From the NCBI RefSeq assembly GCF_027571405.1, contig NZ_CP092968.1:3432001-3496000 (forward strand): a DNA stretch of 64,000 bases, in the 5' to 3' direction. The DNA comes from Methylocystis parvus OBBP. GTDB lineage: Bacteria; Pseudomonadota; Alphaproteobacteria; Rhizobiales; Beijerinckiaceae. The notes under the pieces were generated by a model. The model searched no databases. It saw only the letters and a list, made by a program, of their open reading frames with translations, and was not told where the DNA came from. Every line of letters starts with the position of its first letter. Within the stretch, counting starts at the first letter, position 1. Made by a program: the position numbers and the translations under genes. Of this stretch, positions 46,624 to 58,142 are shown in pieces.

Positions 46624-48888
46624 CTACAGCGGAATGTTGCGCGTCAGCGCGAAGTCGCGCAGCTTCTCCCGCAGCGAGGGCGCGCCGTCATTCTCCGTCA
46701 GCAAGGCGCTCAGATAGGCCTGCGTTTCGGCGAGATCGACGCCGAGGATCATGGATTTCACCGGACCGATCGCCGAGGGCGACATTGAGAGCGAGCGGTA
46801 GCCGATTCCGAGCAGGGCGAGCGCCTCGAGCGGTCGGCCGCCCATCTCGCCGCACAGCGTCACAGGCGTTCCGGCGCGGCGTCCCGCGTCGGCGATGCGC
46901 TCCAGCGCGCGCAGCACGGGCGGGGAAAGATTGTCGTAGCGCTTCGAGACGCGCGTATTGTCGCGGTCGGCCGCATACATGTATTGCACGAGATCGTTCG
47001 ACCCGACCGAGAGGAAATCCGCGCGCTCGGCGATGAGCTCGAGCTCCCACAGCAGCGAGGGCACTTCGACCATCGCCCCGAGATGCAGCGAACTCGGCTC
47101 GAGATAGCCGTGGCGCCTGACATGGTCGAGTTCGCGCAGCGCGATGGACTTCGCCGCCTCGAATTCCGCGACATTGGCGATCATGGGGAACATGACGCGC
47201 AGATTGCGTCCGGCGCCCGCCTTCAGCATGGCGCGGAGCTGCATGCGCAACAGGCCCGGCCGGTCGAGCCCGATACGGATCGCGCGCCAGCCCAGCGCCG
47301 GATTCTCCTCGTCGATCTTCGCCATATAGGGAAGGATCTTGTCGGAGCCGATGTCGAGCGTGCGGAACGTGACGGGACGATCCGGCACCGCGTCCATCAC
47401 GCCCTTGTAGAAGCGATATTGCTCGTCCATCCGCGGAAAGCGCGGGGCGAGCATGAATTGCAGCTCGGTGCGGAAAAGGCCGATCGATTGCGCGCCCGTT
47501 TCGTGCACATGCGGCACGTCGATGGCGAGGCCCGCATTCATATGCAGCGCGATCTGCACGCCGTCGGTCGTGACGGCGGGCACGTCGCGCAGCTTGGCGT
47601 ATTGCTCCTGCCGGCGCGCGCGCAGGCGGGCCTTTTCGGCGTAGGCGCTCTGCACGTCGGGCTGCGGACGCACATGCACTTCGCCGGTCGAGCCGTCGAT
47701 GATGATCGGGTCGCCCGTCTCGACGAGGTCGATGACGCCCGCGACGAGGCCGACGGTCGCGATGCCGAGCGCGCGCGCGACGATCGCGACATGGCTCGAG
47801 GGGCCGCCTTCCTCCAGCACCAGCCCGCGCAGCCGCGCGCGGTCATAGTCGAGCAGCGCCGCGGGGCCCATGGTGCGCGCGACGATGATGGCGTTTTCCG
47901 GCACGCTGTCGCGATCGGCGACATAGCTCTGGCCGGTGAGCTGATGCAGCAGCCGATTGGCGATGTCGTCGAGATCGTGCAGGCGGTCGCGCAGATAGGG
48001 GTCGGTCTGGCGCTGCATGCGCGCGCGCGCGTCGCTCTGGACGCGCTCCACCGCGGCTTCCGCTGTCAGGCCGGATTTCACCGCTTCGCGCAGCCGGCGC
48101 ACCCAGCCGCGATCATAGGCGACCATGCGGACGGTTTCGAGAACGTCGCGATGTTCGCCCGCGCCCATGCGGTCGCCATGCGCGACGAGCTCGTCGATCG
48201 AGGCGCGCATGGCGTCTACCGCCTGCTCCAGACGGGTCAATTCGCGGGAAAGGTCCTCGGCGACGAGCTGCTTCACGACGACGCGCGGCTCGTGCAGGAG
48301 AACATGGCCGAGCCCGACCCCGTCGCACATGGCGGCGCCCCGTAAGGAGGCGGGGCGGTAAAGGGCGAGGTCGCGTGGGTCCTCTATCGCCTGCAGCTCG
48401 CCGGATGCGATGAGCTCCGCGAGCAGCATGGCGGTCGTTTGAAGGGCCTCGACCTCCTCCTCGGAATAGACGCGCCGGACTTTGTTCTGGACGACGAGGA
48501 CGCCGAGCGTCGAGCCGCCGCGCAGGATCGGCACGCCCAGGAAGGAATGATAGGCGTCCTCGCCCGTCTCCGGCTTATAGGCGAAGGCGGGGTGGTCATG
48601 CGCCTCGGAGAGGGCGAGGGGCTCGGCGCTGCGCGCGATGAGGCCGACGAGACCTTCGCCGGCATGCATGGTCGTCTGGTGGACCGCCTCCCGGTTGAGG
48701 CCCTCGGTGGCGTAGAGTTCGAGACGCGAATCGGCCCGCAGCACATAGACGGAGCAGACCTCGGCGACCATGTTGGCGGCGATCTGCACGACGATCTTGT
48801 CGAGACGCGTCTGCGCGCTCACCGGCTCCGCGCTGATCTCGCGCAGCCGGCGCAGCAGCAGGCGGGGACCGCCAAGAGCGCTACGCAT
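46624..48888 (-). CDS. ptsP: phosphoenolpyruvate-protein phosphotransferase, nitrogen PTS (PtsP)
   Basis: A 754-residue enzyme I(Ntr). An N-terminal GAF domain (residues ~1-160, VCSVYVLRADSRLELYATEGLN) is followed by the EI domains with the phosphorylated histidine at residue 366 in EEGGPSSHVAIVARALG, and a C-terminal PEP-binding barrel (FLSVGSNDLVQYMYAADRDN, VTLCGEMGG). It passes phosphate from PEP to NPr and EIIA(Ntr), a regulatory rather than sugar-uptake system. The start at 48888 (MRSALGGPRLLLRRLREI) is the rhizobial consensus; the frame runs on to 48951. Confidence 0.93.
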   Translation of the reverse strand: MRSALGGPRLLLRRLREISAEPVSAQTRLDKIVVQIAANMVAEVCSVYVLRADSRLELYATEGLNREAVHQTTMHAGEGLVGLIARSAEPLALSEAHDHPAFAYKPETGEDAYHSFLGVPILRGGSTLGVLVVQNKVRRVYSEEEVEALQTTAMLLAELIASGELQAIEDPRDLALYRPASLRGAAMCDGVGLGHVLLHEPRVVVKQLVAEDLSRELTRLEQAVDAMRASIDELVAHGDRMGAGEHRDVLETVRMVAYDRGWVRRLREAVKSGLTAEAAVERVQSDARARMQRQTDPYLRDRLHDLDDIANRLLHQLTGQSYVADRDSVPENAIIVARTMGPAALLDYDRARLRGLVLEEGGPSSHVAIVARALGIATVGLVAGVIDLVETGDPIIIDGSTGEVHVRPQPDVQSAYAEKARLRARRQEQYAKLRDVPAVTTDGVQIALHMNAGLAIDVPHVHETGAQSIGLFRTELQFMLAPRFPRMDEQYRFYKGVMDAVPDRPVTFRTLDIGSDKILPYMAKIDEENPALGWRAIRIGLDRPGLLRMQLRAMLKAGAGRNLRVMFPMIANVAEFEAAKSIALRELDHVRRHGYLEPSSLHLGAMVEVPSLLWELELIAERADFLSVGSNDLVQYMYAADRDNTRVSKRYDNLSPPVLRALERIADAGRRAGTPVTLCGEMGGRPLEALALLGIGYRSLSMSPSAIGPVKSMILGVDLAETQAYLSALLTENDGAPSLREKLRDFALTRNIPL

Positions 48889-49317
48889 CCGATCCATTCC
48901 CATCCACAGCGCGACGCCCGCGGCGGAGCCGTCGCGAAAATAGAATTTCACCCGTTTTGGAAATCCGCGCGCGCGCCGCGTCGCTGACGTCCCTCAAGCG
49001 TATATTGACGGCTTCCGCCATCCGCAAGCGCAGCCGAACTCCTCTCGCAAGGACCATACCGCTATTTGAGCCAGGTTTGAATCGACTTGCGGAACGCGGC
49101 CGGAGGCTCTACTGATTTTAACAGAAGCTTCAACGATTGCGGCGCCTCTGGGGCGCGGCGCAAGCTTTCGTCGAAAGTTTCCGGCATCCGGCGCGCTGGA
49201 CAGCCGCAAGTTGCATTTTCTGGCCCAGCAATTGTCGCGCCGTAGCCGCGATCAGAGAATAATGACGGCCGCTCGCGAGGTCGAGCGCCGAATGGCAGGC
49301 CTGCAGCCGAGAAGAGA
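48889..49317 (+). other. 429-base divergent region without a gene
   Basis: Lies between ptsP (leftward) and the EAL protein (rightward). The small ORFs in it have no start signals or recognisable content. No member of the window's repeat families and no clear hairpin was seen. Confidence 0.5.
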
Positions 49318-52191
49318 ATGCGTCTCCAAAAGCTTCTGATCGCCTTTTTCGTCCTCCTGGTCTCGACCGCCTCGGCTCTGGCCGTGGAATCGATCCGCGT
49401 CCCCAAAGGCGCGCGGGCCATCGACCTCACCCATGTGGTTGAAAAGCATTATTCCCAGAGCGACCGCCTGCAGGTCTCCACCGCGCCGGGCTCGGACGGC
49501 ATTGTGCGCCGCATCGAAGTCGGCGCCCGCGAGGCGGGCAGCCGTCCGAACTGGATCGTCTTCGCGCTGACGAACGATACGGACGAGCAGATCGAGCGTC
49601 TTATCGTCGCGCCGCATTTCCGCCTTCAGGGTTCCGGCGTGATCTGGCCGGATCTCGGCTCCACCCGCATCTCGGCGATCACCGCGAGCCAGGGCTTCCC
49701 GCCCGAGGCCGAGGACTCCGCCGACGCCGACGTCTTCCGCCTCACGCTCGATCCCGGCACGACCATCACCTATGTCGCCGAGCTGCGCACGCCCAACCTT
49801 CCGCAGCTCTATCTGTGGGAGCCCGAGGCCTATAAGGACAAGGTGACGAGCCTCACGCTCTACAAGGGCATCGTCATCGGCATCGCCGGCCTGCTCGCGC
49901 TCTTTCTCACCATCGTCTTCGTGGTGAAGGGCGCCGTCATCTTCCCGGCGGCGGCGGCCCTCGCCTGGGCGGTGCTCGCTTATGTCTGCATCGATTTCGG
50001 CTTCTGGGACAAGATTTTCGGCGCCGGGGCCGACGCCGACCGCATCTGGCGCGCCGGCGCCGAGACGGTGCTCTCCGCGACGCTGGTCGTCTTCCTCTTC
50101 GCCTATCTCAATCTCAATCGATGGCATGTGCGCGCCTGGCACGTCGTCGCGCTGTGGCTGCTGATTCTGCTCGATCTCGTCGGCCTCGCGGTGTTCGACG
50201 CGCCGGTCGCGGCGGGCGTCGCGCGCATCTCCCTCGCGACGGTCGCCGTCGTCGGCTTCGTTCTCGTGCTCTATCTCGCCTCGCACGGATTCGACCGTGC
50301 GATCATGCTGATCCCGACCTGGTTCCTGCTCGTGGTCTGGGTCGCGACCGCGGGCTTCGCGGTCGCCGGCTGGATGACGAACGACCTCGTCTCGCCGGCC
50401 CTTGTCGGCGGCCTCGTGCTTATCGTCATGCTGATCGGCTTCACGGTGATGCAGAACGCCTTTGCGACGGGCGGACTCTCACATGGCGCGATCAGCGACG
50501 TGGAGCGCAAGGCGCTGGCCATGACCGGCGCCAATGAAATCGTCTTCGACTGGGACGTGCCCTCCGACCATATCTATGTGAGCCCGGAGATCGAGGCGGC
50601 GCTCGGCCTCGACCGCGGCGGGCTCGAAGGCGCGGCCTCCTCCTGGCTGGATCTGCTGCATCCCTTCGAGCAGGACCGCTACCGCGCCTGTCTCGACGCG
50701 CTGCTGGAGCAGCGTCGGGGACGAATCAATCAGGAATTCCGCCTGCGCGCCGCTGACGGCCATTATCTGGCCTATCGCCTGCGCGCGCGGCCTGTGGTTG
50801 GACCGGACGGCGAGGTGATCCGCGTCGTCGGCACGCTCACCGACGTCACCGACGAGCGCAACGCGCAGGAGCGGCTGCTGCACGACGCCGTGCACGACAA
50901 TCTCACGGGCCTGCCGAATCGCGAGCTGTTCTTCGACCGTCTGGAAGCGGCGCTCGTCTTCGCGCGCATGGAGAAGGACGTGCGGCCCACGGTGCTCGTC
51001 ATCGACATTGACCGCTTCAAACAGATCAACGAGCAGGTCGGCATCGCCATGGGCGACAGCATCCTGCTGACGGTCGCGCACCGCCTCACGCGTCTGTTGC
51101 AGCCGCAGGACACGCTGGCCCGCCTCAATGGCGATACATTCGCGATTATCCTCGCCTCCGAAACGCATGCCGACCATGTGATCAATCTCGCTGATTCCGT
51201 CCGCCGTTCGCTCGCGACGCCGGTGCGCTTCACGGATCGCGAGATTGCGCTCTTCGCCTCCATCGGCATTGCGCTCTACGATCAGCAGATGCATCCGGGC
51301 GCGGAGGACATGGTCGAGGACGCGGAGATCGCCATGCGCTACGCCAAGCGCACGGGCGGCAACCGCATTGAGGTCTTCCGCCCGTCGATGCGCGCGCAGC
51401 GCTCGGATCGCCTGACGCTGGAAGCCGACATGCGCCGGGCGCTGGAGCGCGGCGAGGTGAAGGTCTTCTTCCAGCCCATCGTGCGGCTCGAAGACCGCAC
51501 CATCGCCGGCTTCGAGGCGCTGCTGCGCTGGGATCATCCGAGGCTCGGCCGGCTCGAACCCGCCAACTTCATTCCGATCGCCGAGCAGACGGGCCTCATC
51601 ATCGATTTCGGCCTGCTGGCGCTCGAACGCACGGCGCGTGAGCTCGCCGCCTGGCAGCGCGCCCTCGCCGTCGACCCGCCGATCTTCGCTTCGGTCAATG
51701 TCTCCTCGCGGCAATTGCTTCGGCACGATTTGCTGCGCGACGTGAAGAGCGTGCTTCTTCGCCACGACGTGACGAAGGGCAGCCTCAAGCTGGAGCTGAC
51801 CGAAAGCCTCGTGATGGAGAATCCGGAATACGCCGCTCAGATGCTGACCCGCATCAAGGAGCTCGGCGCGGGCCTCTCGCTGGATGATTTCGGCACGGGC
51901 TATTCCTCGCTCGCCTATTTGCAGCGCTTCCCTTTCGACACGATCAAGATCGACCGCAGCTTCGTGAAGCAGAGCGGCAAGGGCGCGCGCCCCGTCATCC
52001 TGCGCTCGATCGTCGCCCTCGCGCAGGATCTCGGCATGGACGTCGTGGCGGAAGGCGCGGAGACCGAGGCCGACGCGATCGAGCTTTACCAGCTCGGCTG
52101 CGGCTATGCGCAGGGCTACGCCTTCGGCCGTCCCATCAGCGCGCAGGAAGCGCGGCGGCTTGTGGGCGCGGCGCCGGAGGCGGCGGCATAG
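49318..52191 (+). CDS. membrane PAS-GGDEF-EAL protein, likely c-di-GMP phosphodiesterase
   Basis: A 957-residue signalling protein. It has a signal peptide ([16 protein letters not shown]), a periplasmic sensory domain (~25-180), a seven-helix membrane region (~185-385), a PAS domain (~400-525), then GGDEF (~530-690) and EAL (~700-950). The GGDEF active site reads NGDTF (residues 604-608), with the first glycine and the catalytic glutamate replaced, so cyclase activity is probably lost. The EAL domain keeps E733-[19 protein letters not shown] and VAEGAET, so it should hydrolyse c-di-GMP. The N-terminal layout resembles 7TMR-DISM receptors. The ligand is unknown. Confidence 0.9.
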   Translation: MRLQKLLIAFFVLLVSTASALAVESIRVPKGARAIDLTHVVEKHYSQSDRLQVSTAPGSDGIVRRIEVGAREAGSRPNWIVFALTNDTDEQIERLIVAPHFRLQGSGVIWPDLGSTRISAITASQGFPPEAEDSADADVFRLTLDPGTTITYVAELRTPNLPQLYLWEPEAYKDKVTSLTLYKGIVIGIAGLLALFLTIVFVVKGAVIFPAAAALAWAVLAYVCIDFGFWDKIFGAGADADRIWRAGAETVLSATLVVFLFAYLNLNRWHVRAWHVVALWLLILLDLVGLAVFDAPVAAGVARISLATVAVVGFVLVLYLASHGFDRAIMLIPTWFLLVVWVATAGFAVAGWMTNDLVSPALVGGLVLIVMLIGFTVMQNAFATGGLSHGAISDVERKALAMTGANEIVFDWDVPSDHIYVSPEIEAALGLDRGGLEGAASSWLDLLHPFEQDRYRACLDALLEQRRGRINQEFRLRAADGHYLAYRLRARPVVGPDGEVIRVVGTLTDVTDERNAQERLLHDAVHDNLTGLPNRELFFDRLEAALVFARMEKDVRPTVLVIDIDRFKQINEQVGIAMGDSILLTVAHRLTRLLQPQDTLARLNGDTFAIILASETHADHVINLADSVRRSLATPVRFTDREIALFASIGIALYDQQMHPGAEDMVEDAEIAMRYAKRTGGNRIEVFRPSMRAQRSDRLTLEADMRRALERGEVKVFFQPIVRLEDRTIAGFEALLRWDHPRLGRLEPANFIPIAEQTGLIIDFGLLALERTARELAAWQRALAVDPPIFASVNVSSRQLLRHDLLRDVKSVLLRHDVTKGSLKLELTESLVMENPEYAAQMLTRIKELGAGLSLDDFGTGYSSLAYLQRFPFDTIKIDRSFVKQSGKGARPVILRSIVALAQDLGMDVVAEGAETEADAIELYQLGCGYAQGYAFGRPISAQEARRLVGAAPEAAA

Positions 52192-52247
52192 GGCCTCGCG
52201 GCGGCGCGCGGAAAGAGATAGGCTGCGCGCGAACGCTTCGTTTTCCA

Positions 52248-54544
<2,297 letters not shown>

Positions 54545-54686
54545 CCTCTCCCCGCTTGCGGGGAGAGGTCGAGCGAAGCGAGGGTGAGGGGCAAGGCGAC
54601 AATCGCGATGGCGGCGCCGGCCACGACCTCATTGAATATCGCTTTGCCCCTCACCCCAACCCTCTCCCCGCCTGCGGGGAGAGGGA
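54545..54686 (+). repeat. nested palindromic repeat between convergent ligA and hydroxylase genes
   Basis: Starts at the ligA stop with a hairpin CCTCTCCCCGC-TT-GCGGGGAGAGG, and ends 1 base before the hydroxylase stop with CCCTCTCCCCGC-CT-GCGGGGAGAGGG. Outer arms GGTGAGGGGCAAGGCGA and TCGCTTTGCCCCTCACC pair with one mismatch. It could act as a bidirectional transcription stop. Confidence 0.8.
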
Positions 54687-54687
54687 G

Positions 54688-55332
54688 TCACACCGCCTTC
54701 GACCCCGGCGTATCGCCCTTCTGATAGGCCGTGCCAAACACATAATCCCACCAGATGGCGTGGACGCCGAAACCCTTCTCCGCGTCGCGGAAATGGTGGA
54801 GCATGTGGAGCCGCTTCACCATCTTGCCGAGGTCGGAGGTCGGCTGGCCGTGATGCGTCCAGTAATGCACGCCGTCATAGATCACATAGCCGGCCATGAA
54901 GCCCGCCAGCACCGCCCAACCAAAGGTCGCGCCGAAGATGAGGCGAATGATCGTCAGCGCGATCAGCATGATCGGCGCCGACAGCAGCGGCGGCATGACG
55001 AGCCGCAGCGGATCGTTGGGATAGATGTGATGCACGCCGTGGATCAGGAACTGAAAGCGCGGGCCGAGGCCGAAGGGCAGCGGAAACACCGTGTGGAACA
55101 GATAGCGGTGCCCGAAATATTCCGTGAGCGTCCAGCCGACATAGCCGATGACGAGGCCGAGGAGCAGCAGGCCGAGGCCGACTTCCGACAGCGAGTAGAA
55201 GGCAAGGCCCAGAATGATCGGCGTATAGACGACGACCGGCGTGAGGTGATGCACGCGCGAAAGCTTGTCGAGAAGATCGTTCTCGAAAAGGCGCGGCGAG
55301 GCGTCGAGCGCTTCGGTTCTTTCCTGCGACAT
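54688..55332 (-). CDS. fatty acid hydroxylase, FA2H/Scs7-like (candidate ceramide hydroxylase)
   Basis: A 214-residue integral membrane di-iron enzyme. Histidine motifs are H75xxxxH80 (HRYLFH), H98xxHH (HGVHH), H156xxxHH (HYWTHH) and H176xxHH (HMLHH). The C-terminal HHFRDAEKGFGVHAIWWDYVFGT closely follows the HHYKNYELGFG...WDKVFGT region of yeast Scs7 and FA2H, which 2-hydroxylate the N-acyl chain of ceramides. It lacks their N-terminal cytochrome b5 domain. The start at 55332 sits 4 bases after the desaturase stop, so the two are one transcription unit. Sterol or carotenoid hydroxylases share the fold and are the alternatives. Confidence 0.75.
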   Translation of the reverse strand: MSQERTEALDASPRLFENDLLDKLSRVHHLTPVVVYTPIILGLAFYSLSEVGLGLLLLGLVIGYVGWTLTEYFGHRYLFHTVFPLPFGLGPRFQFLIHGVHHIYPNDPLRLVMPPLLSAPIMLIALTIIRLIFGATFGWAVLAGFMAGYVIYDGVHYWTHHGQPTSDLGKMVKRLHMLHHFRDAEKGFGVHAIWWDYVFGTAYQKGDTPGSKAV

Positions 55333-55336
55333 GGAT

Positions 55337-56329
55337 TTACTCCGCGGGCGCTGCGACGGGCGCGGTGCGCGCCGCTTGCGCGACGTTCTCCGAACGCGTG
55401 CCGAGCGAATAGGTCGGATCGAAGATGAAGGTGACGAGCAGCGCGAACCAGGAACGGTGGCAGCGCAGATCGTCATAGAATTCCGGCGCCATGGCTTTCA
55501 GATCGGGCAGGCGCGTCCACGGGATCTCGTGAAAATCGTGATGCTCGTTGTGATAGCCGATATTGAGCGCGACCTTGTTGAGCGGGCCGTAATAGTCGAA
55601 CGTGCCCTGGTCGGGCGCGAAGGCGAAATGCTCCTGCAGCCAGCGCGCGCTCAAGGGATGCAGGCCGCCGACCGAGAACCAGAAGGAGAAGAAGAGATAG
55701 AGCAGGGCGTTCGGGCCGAAGGCCCAGAGCACGAAAAGATCGAAAGCGGCGATCACGGCGATGTTGATATAGGTCCATTTGCCCATGATCGGCACCGTGC
55801 CCTTCAGCCGCGACAGGCGCGCGAGCTGGATGGCGGGAAAGCCGAAGAGCCACACGGCCTTGCGCCACCCGCTATTGCCGACCCACTCCACTTCCCACCG
55901 GCTCGGAACGTCGGCGTCATAGTCATAGGCCGAGAGATGCGAGTGGTGCTTGATGTGGTAGCAGCGGAAGCCCATCGCGGTGGGGAAGGCGTTGGGGAGA
56001 TCCGCCAGAATCGCCGTCCATTTATTGGCGAGCGGGCTTTCGAAGACGCAATTGTGAATCGCGTCGTGGATGATGACGAAATTGGCGTGATTGGCGAAAG
56101 CGCCCACGCAGATGGCGAGGATGAGCGACAGCCACCAATAAGAGAGGCCGAGCCAGCCCATCCATGCGGCGATGAGGAGCTGGCCGACAAAGATGCCGGC
56201 GGTGATCTTGAAAGTCACCGGGTCTCTGCCGAAGAGGTCGCGCACCTGCGGATATTTTTCGAGGATCAGTCGGCGCCGCTCGACATGCGAGCGATCCGCG
56301 CCCTGGGCGGTGACCGAAATGCCGTTCAT
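55337..56329 (-). CDS. dihydroceramide delta-4 desaturase-like (DEGS1-type) fatty acid desaturase
   Basis: A 330-residue membrane desaturase. The three histidine boxes are HDAIH (88-92), HIKHH (125-129) and HNEHH (260-264), spaced almost exactly as I recall them in human DEGS1 (89-93, 128-132, 259-263). Shared segments include ERRRLILEKYP near the N-terminus, GLHPLSARWLQEH, YYGPLN and GYHNEHHDF. DEGS1 puts the 4,5-trans double bond into dihydroceramide. Its start lies 25 bases from a MITE-like element that separates it from the GNAT gene, and the hydroxylase follows directly. A generic acyl-lipid desaturase is the alternative, but the GYHNEHHDF and HVERRR context argues for sphingolipid type. 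Confidence 0.8.
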   Translation of the reverse strand: MNGISVTAQGADRSHVERRRLILEKYPQVRDLFGRDPVTFKITAGIFVGQLLIAAWMGWLGLSYWWLSLILAICVGAFANHANFVIIHDAIHNCVFESPLANKWTAILADLPNAFPTAMGFRCYHIKHHSHLSAYDYDADVPSRWEVEWVGNSGWRKAVWLFGFPAIQLARLSRLKGTVPIMGKWTYINIAVIAAFDLFVLWAFGPNALLYLFFSFWFSVGGLHPLSARWLQEHFAFAPDQGTFDYYGPLNKVALNIGYHNEHHDFHEIPWTRLPDLKAMAPEFYDDLRCHRSWFALLVTFIFDPTYSLGTRSENVAQAARTAPVAAPAE

Positions 56330-56354
56330 GGCCTTTGCTTCCTTCCGGTTGGAG

Positions 56355-56554
56355 GGTGGTCGGGTCGAAGGCGCTCTGGCGTCGTTGCCTCAAATACCTC
56401 CCCTTTACGGGGAGGTCGGCGGCCAAAGGCCGCCGGGTGGGGTCTCCGCCGCAGCGGCGGCGGCGCGGCTTTACCCCACCCGACCCCGCTTATGCGGGGC
56501 CACCCTCCCCGTAAAGGGGAGGGATTGGATCACGGCCCAGCCTTCATGCGATTG
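56355..56554 (+). mobile_element. MITE-like element copy B (200 bp, diverged ends)
   Basis: The core (ATACCTCCCCTTTACGGGGA...GTAAAGGGGAGGGATTGG) matches copies A and C. Its flanks are recognisable but degenerate: TGGTCGGGTCGAA against CAATCGGGTGAAC on the left, and TTCATGCGATTG against TTCATCCGATTG on the right. Total length is 200 bases, equal to the other copies within 4. It sits between the GNAT gene and the desaturase gene. Confidence 0.7.
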
Positions 56555-56568
56555 CTCCGAGCTTGCAC

Positions 56569-57708
56569 TCAACCAAAACGCTTCTCGTAAATGCGGTGAA
56601 CCTTGTCGATCTTGCCGCCGAACATCTCGATCGGCTTGCGCATGGCGAGATTGTCTTCGAGCACCCAGCCGGCTTCGAAAGCGTCGATCGTCGCGCCCTT
56701 GCCGCGGCGGCGCATCTCCTCGACCATCGAGAAGAAGACGACGCCGCCCGTCGCGCTGTTCTGCAGCTTCTTGCGCGTGCCGAGCAGCACGATGCGGGCG
56801 CTCTTGAATTTGTGGCTCTTCATGCGCGCGATGAGCTTGAGCGGGCCGAAAAAGCCCAGTCTTCCGTCGAAATCGGTGATGATCTCGAAGAGATTGGGCA
56901 AAGCGACGACGAAACTTTGCGGTTTGCCGTCAAGCTCCGCGACGATGCCGAATTCAGGCGGCATCACCAAATTGAGCGCGTCGGCCATGGAGTCGAATTC
57001 GGCCTTGGTGAAGGGCACATATGCCCAATTGCCGCTCCACGCGTCGTTGAACAGCTCCTCCATCAACGCCGTCTCGCCGCTTTTGAGCTTCGATTTGTCG
57101 ATCGGGCGCAGATTCAACCGCTCACGCCATTCCTTGCGGGTCGAGATACGCGGCTTTTCGTCAAGATCGAAATCCCCCATCGAGAAACGGTAGGAAATCA
57201 GATCCTTGGCTTTTTCATAACCTAGCGCTTCGAGATGACGCGAGAGATAGGGCGGATGCCAGGGCATCAAGAACATGGGCGTCGCGTCGAAGCCTTCGAT
57301 CAATACGCCGCATTCATGGTTGACGGTCGGCGAGAAGGGGCCGTTGATCCGCGTCGCGCCTTTTTCCTTCAGCCAGGCTTCCGCGGCTTGCGTCAGGGCG
57401 CGCACGACTTCGATATCGTCCACGGCGTCGAGCGCGCCGAATTGCGCCGGGCTCGCGCCGACCGGCGTCACATCCTTATAGACATGGGCGCAAATGCGCC
57501 CGACCCATTCGCCGTCCCGCCGCGCCAGAAACTTCTGATCCTCGACGAGCTTGTAATGCGGGTTGAGCATATGGGCGAAAGTCGTCCAGCGCTCAATGTC
57601 GAGCGGCGGCGCGAAGCCCGTCGCGCCCTTGTAGAGAAGGCGCGGCAGCTTGCAGAAGGTCGTAAAGCGCGACAGCCCTGCGACCGGTACGATCTCGATT
57701 CGCGCCAT
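56569..57708 (-). CDS. GNAT-fold acyltransferase, candidate bacterial ceramide synthase
   Basis: A 379-residue protein starting MARIEIVPVAGLSRFTTFCKLP. The fold is GNAT-like: the N-terminal lobe has the WVGRICAHV strand, the middle has GATRINGPFSPTVNHECGVLIEGF, and the C-terminal lobe has the VFFSMVEEMRRRGKGATIDAFEAGWVLEDN acyl-CoA-site-like segment. Its size and position next to a serine-palmitoyltransferase-like gene match the Caulobacter ceramide N-acyltransferase (bCerS, CC_1154/CCNA_01212), which N-acylates the long-chain base. The open frame back to 57819 is not used. The link to bCerS is from memory of the family and context; a soluble acetyltransferase is the alternative. Confidence 0.7.
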   Translation of the reverse strand: MARIEIVPVAGLSRFTTFCKLPRLLYKGATGFAPPLDIERWTTFAHMLNPHYKLVEDQKFLARRDGEWVGRICAHVYKDVTPVGASPAQFGALDAVDDIEVVRALTQAAEAWLKEKGATRINGPFSPTVNHECGVLIEGFDATPMFLMPWHPPYLSRHLEALGYEKAKDLISYRFSMGDFDLDEKPRISTRKEWRERLNLRPIDKSKLKSGETALMEELFNDAWSGNWAYVPFTKAEFDSMADALNLVMPPEFGIVAELDGKPQSFVVALPNLFEIITDFDGRLGFFGPLKLIARMKSHKFKSARIVLLGTRKKLQNSATGGVVFFSMVEEMRRRGKGATIDAFEAGWVLEDNLAMRKPIEMFGGKIDKVHRIYEKRFG

Positions 57709-57801
57709 GCTCAAATCCTTAAGCCTCCGGAGAGGCCATGCGAAAGCGTCATGATGACGCGGCCTATCGAGCCGCAGCCCTGCACGAGCGTCCCGGCTCC
57801 C

Positions 57802-57999
57802 CAATCGGGCGAACAACAATCTTGGACGTTAGCCGCCCCATACCTCCCCTTTACGGGGAGGTCGGCGGTCGAAGACCGCCGGGTGGGGCGCGCGCCGCAA
57901 TAAATTTGGTGGGGGTTTAATCCCACCCGGCCCTGCTCCACAGGGCCACCCTCCCCGTAAAGGGGAGGGATTGGCTCATGCCCAGCGTTCGCCCGATTG
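57802..57999 (+). mobile_element. MITE-like element copy C (198 bp, intact inverted termini)
   Basis: The ends CAATCGGGCGAAC and GTTCGCCCGATTG are perfect 13-base inverted repeats. The interior has the same ordered segments as copy A: GGACGTTAGCCGCCC, CCTCCCC-TTTA-CGGGGAGG, CGGCGGTC-GAA-GACCGCCG, GGTGGGG/CCCACC and CCCTCCCC-GTAA-AGGGGAGGG, then GGCTCATGC. It codes for nothing. Together with the next repeat it fills most of the 434-base gap between the serine-palmitoyltransferase-like gene and the GNAT gene; the remaining bases (57709-57801) show nothing distinctive. Confidence 0.85.
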
Positions 58000-58007
58000 T
58001 CCTCTCT

Positions 58008-58080
58008 GTCATTGCGAGGAGCGTAGCGACGAAGCAATCCAGCAGCGACCTGGATTGCTTCGCTTCGCTCGCAATGACGG
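58008..58080 (+). repeat. GTCATTGCGAG-family palindromic repeat
   Basis: The left arm GTCATTGCGAGGAGCGTAGC...GAAGCAATCCAG and right arm CTGGATTGCTTCGCTTCGCT...GCAATGAC enclose a 7-base centre. The arms mismatch at a few positions. It is adjacent to MITE copy C and about 60 bases after the end of the serine-palmitoyltransferase-like gene. Confidence 0.8.
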
Positions 58081-58142
58081 GCGGCCGCGATTACCATGTG
58101 CATCAATGCGCTATTCTCATGCGCCTCTGTTTCCTCTGACGA

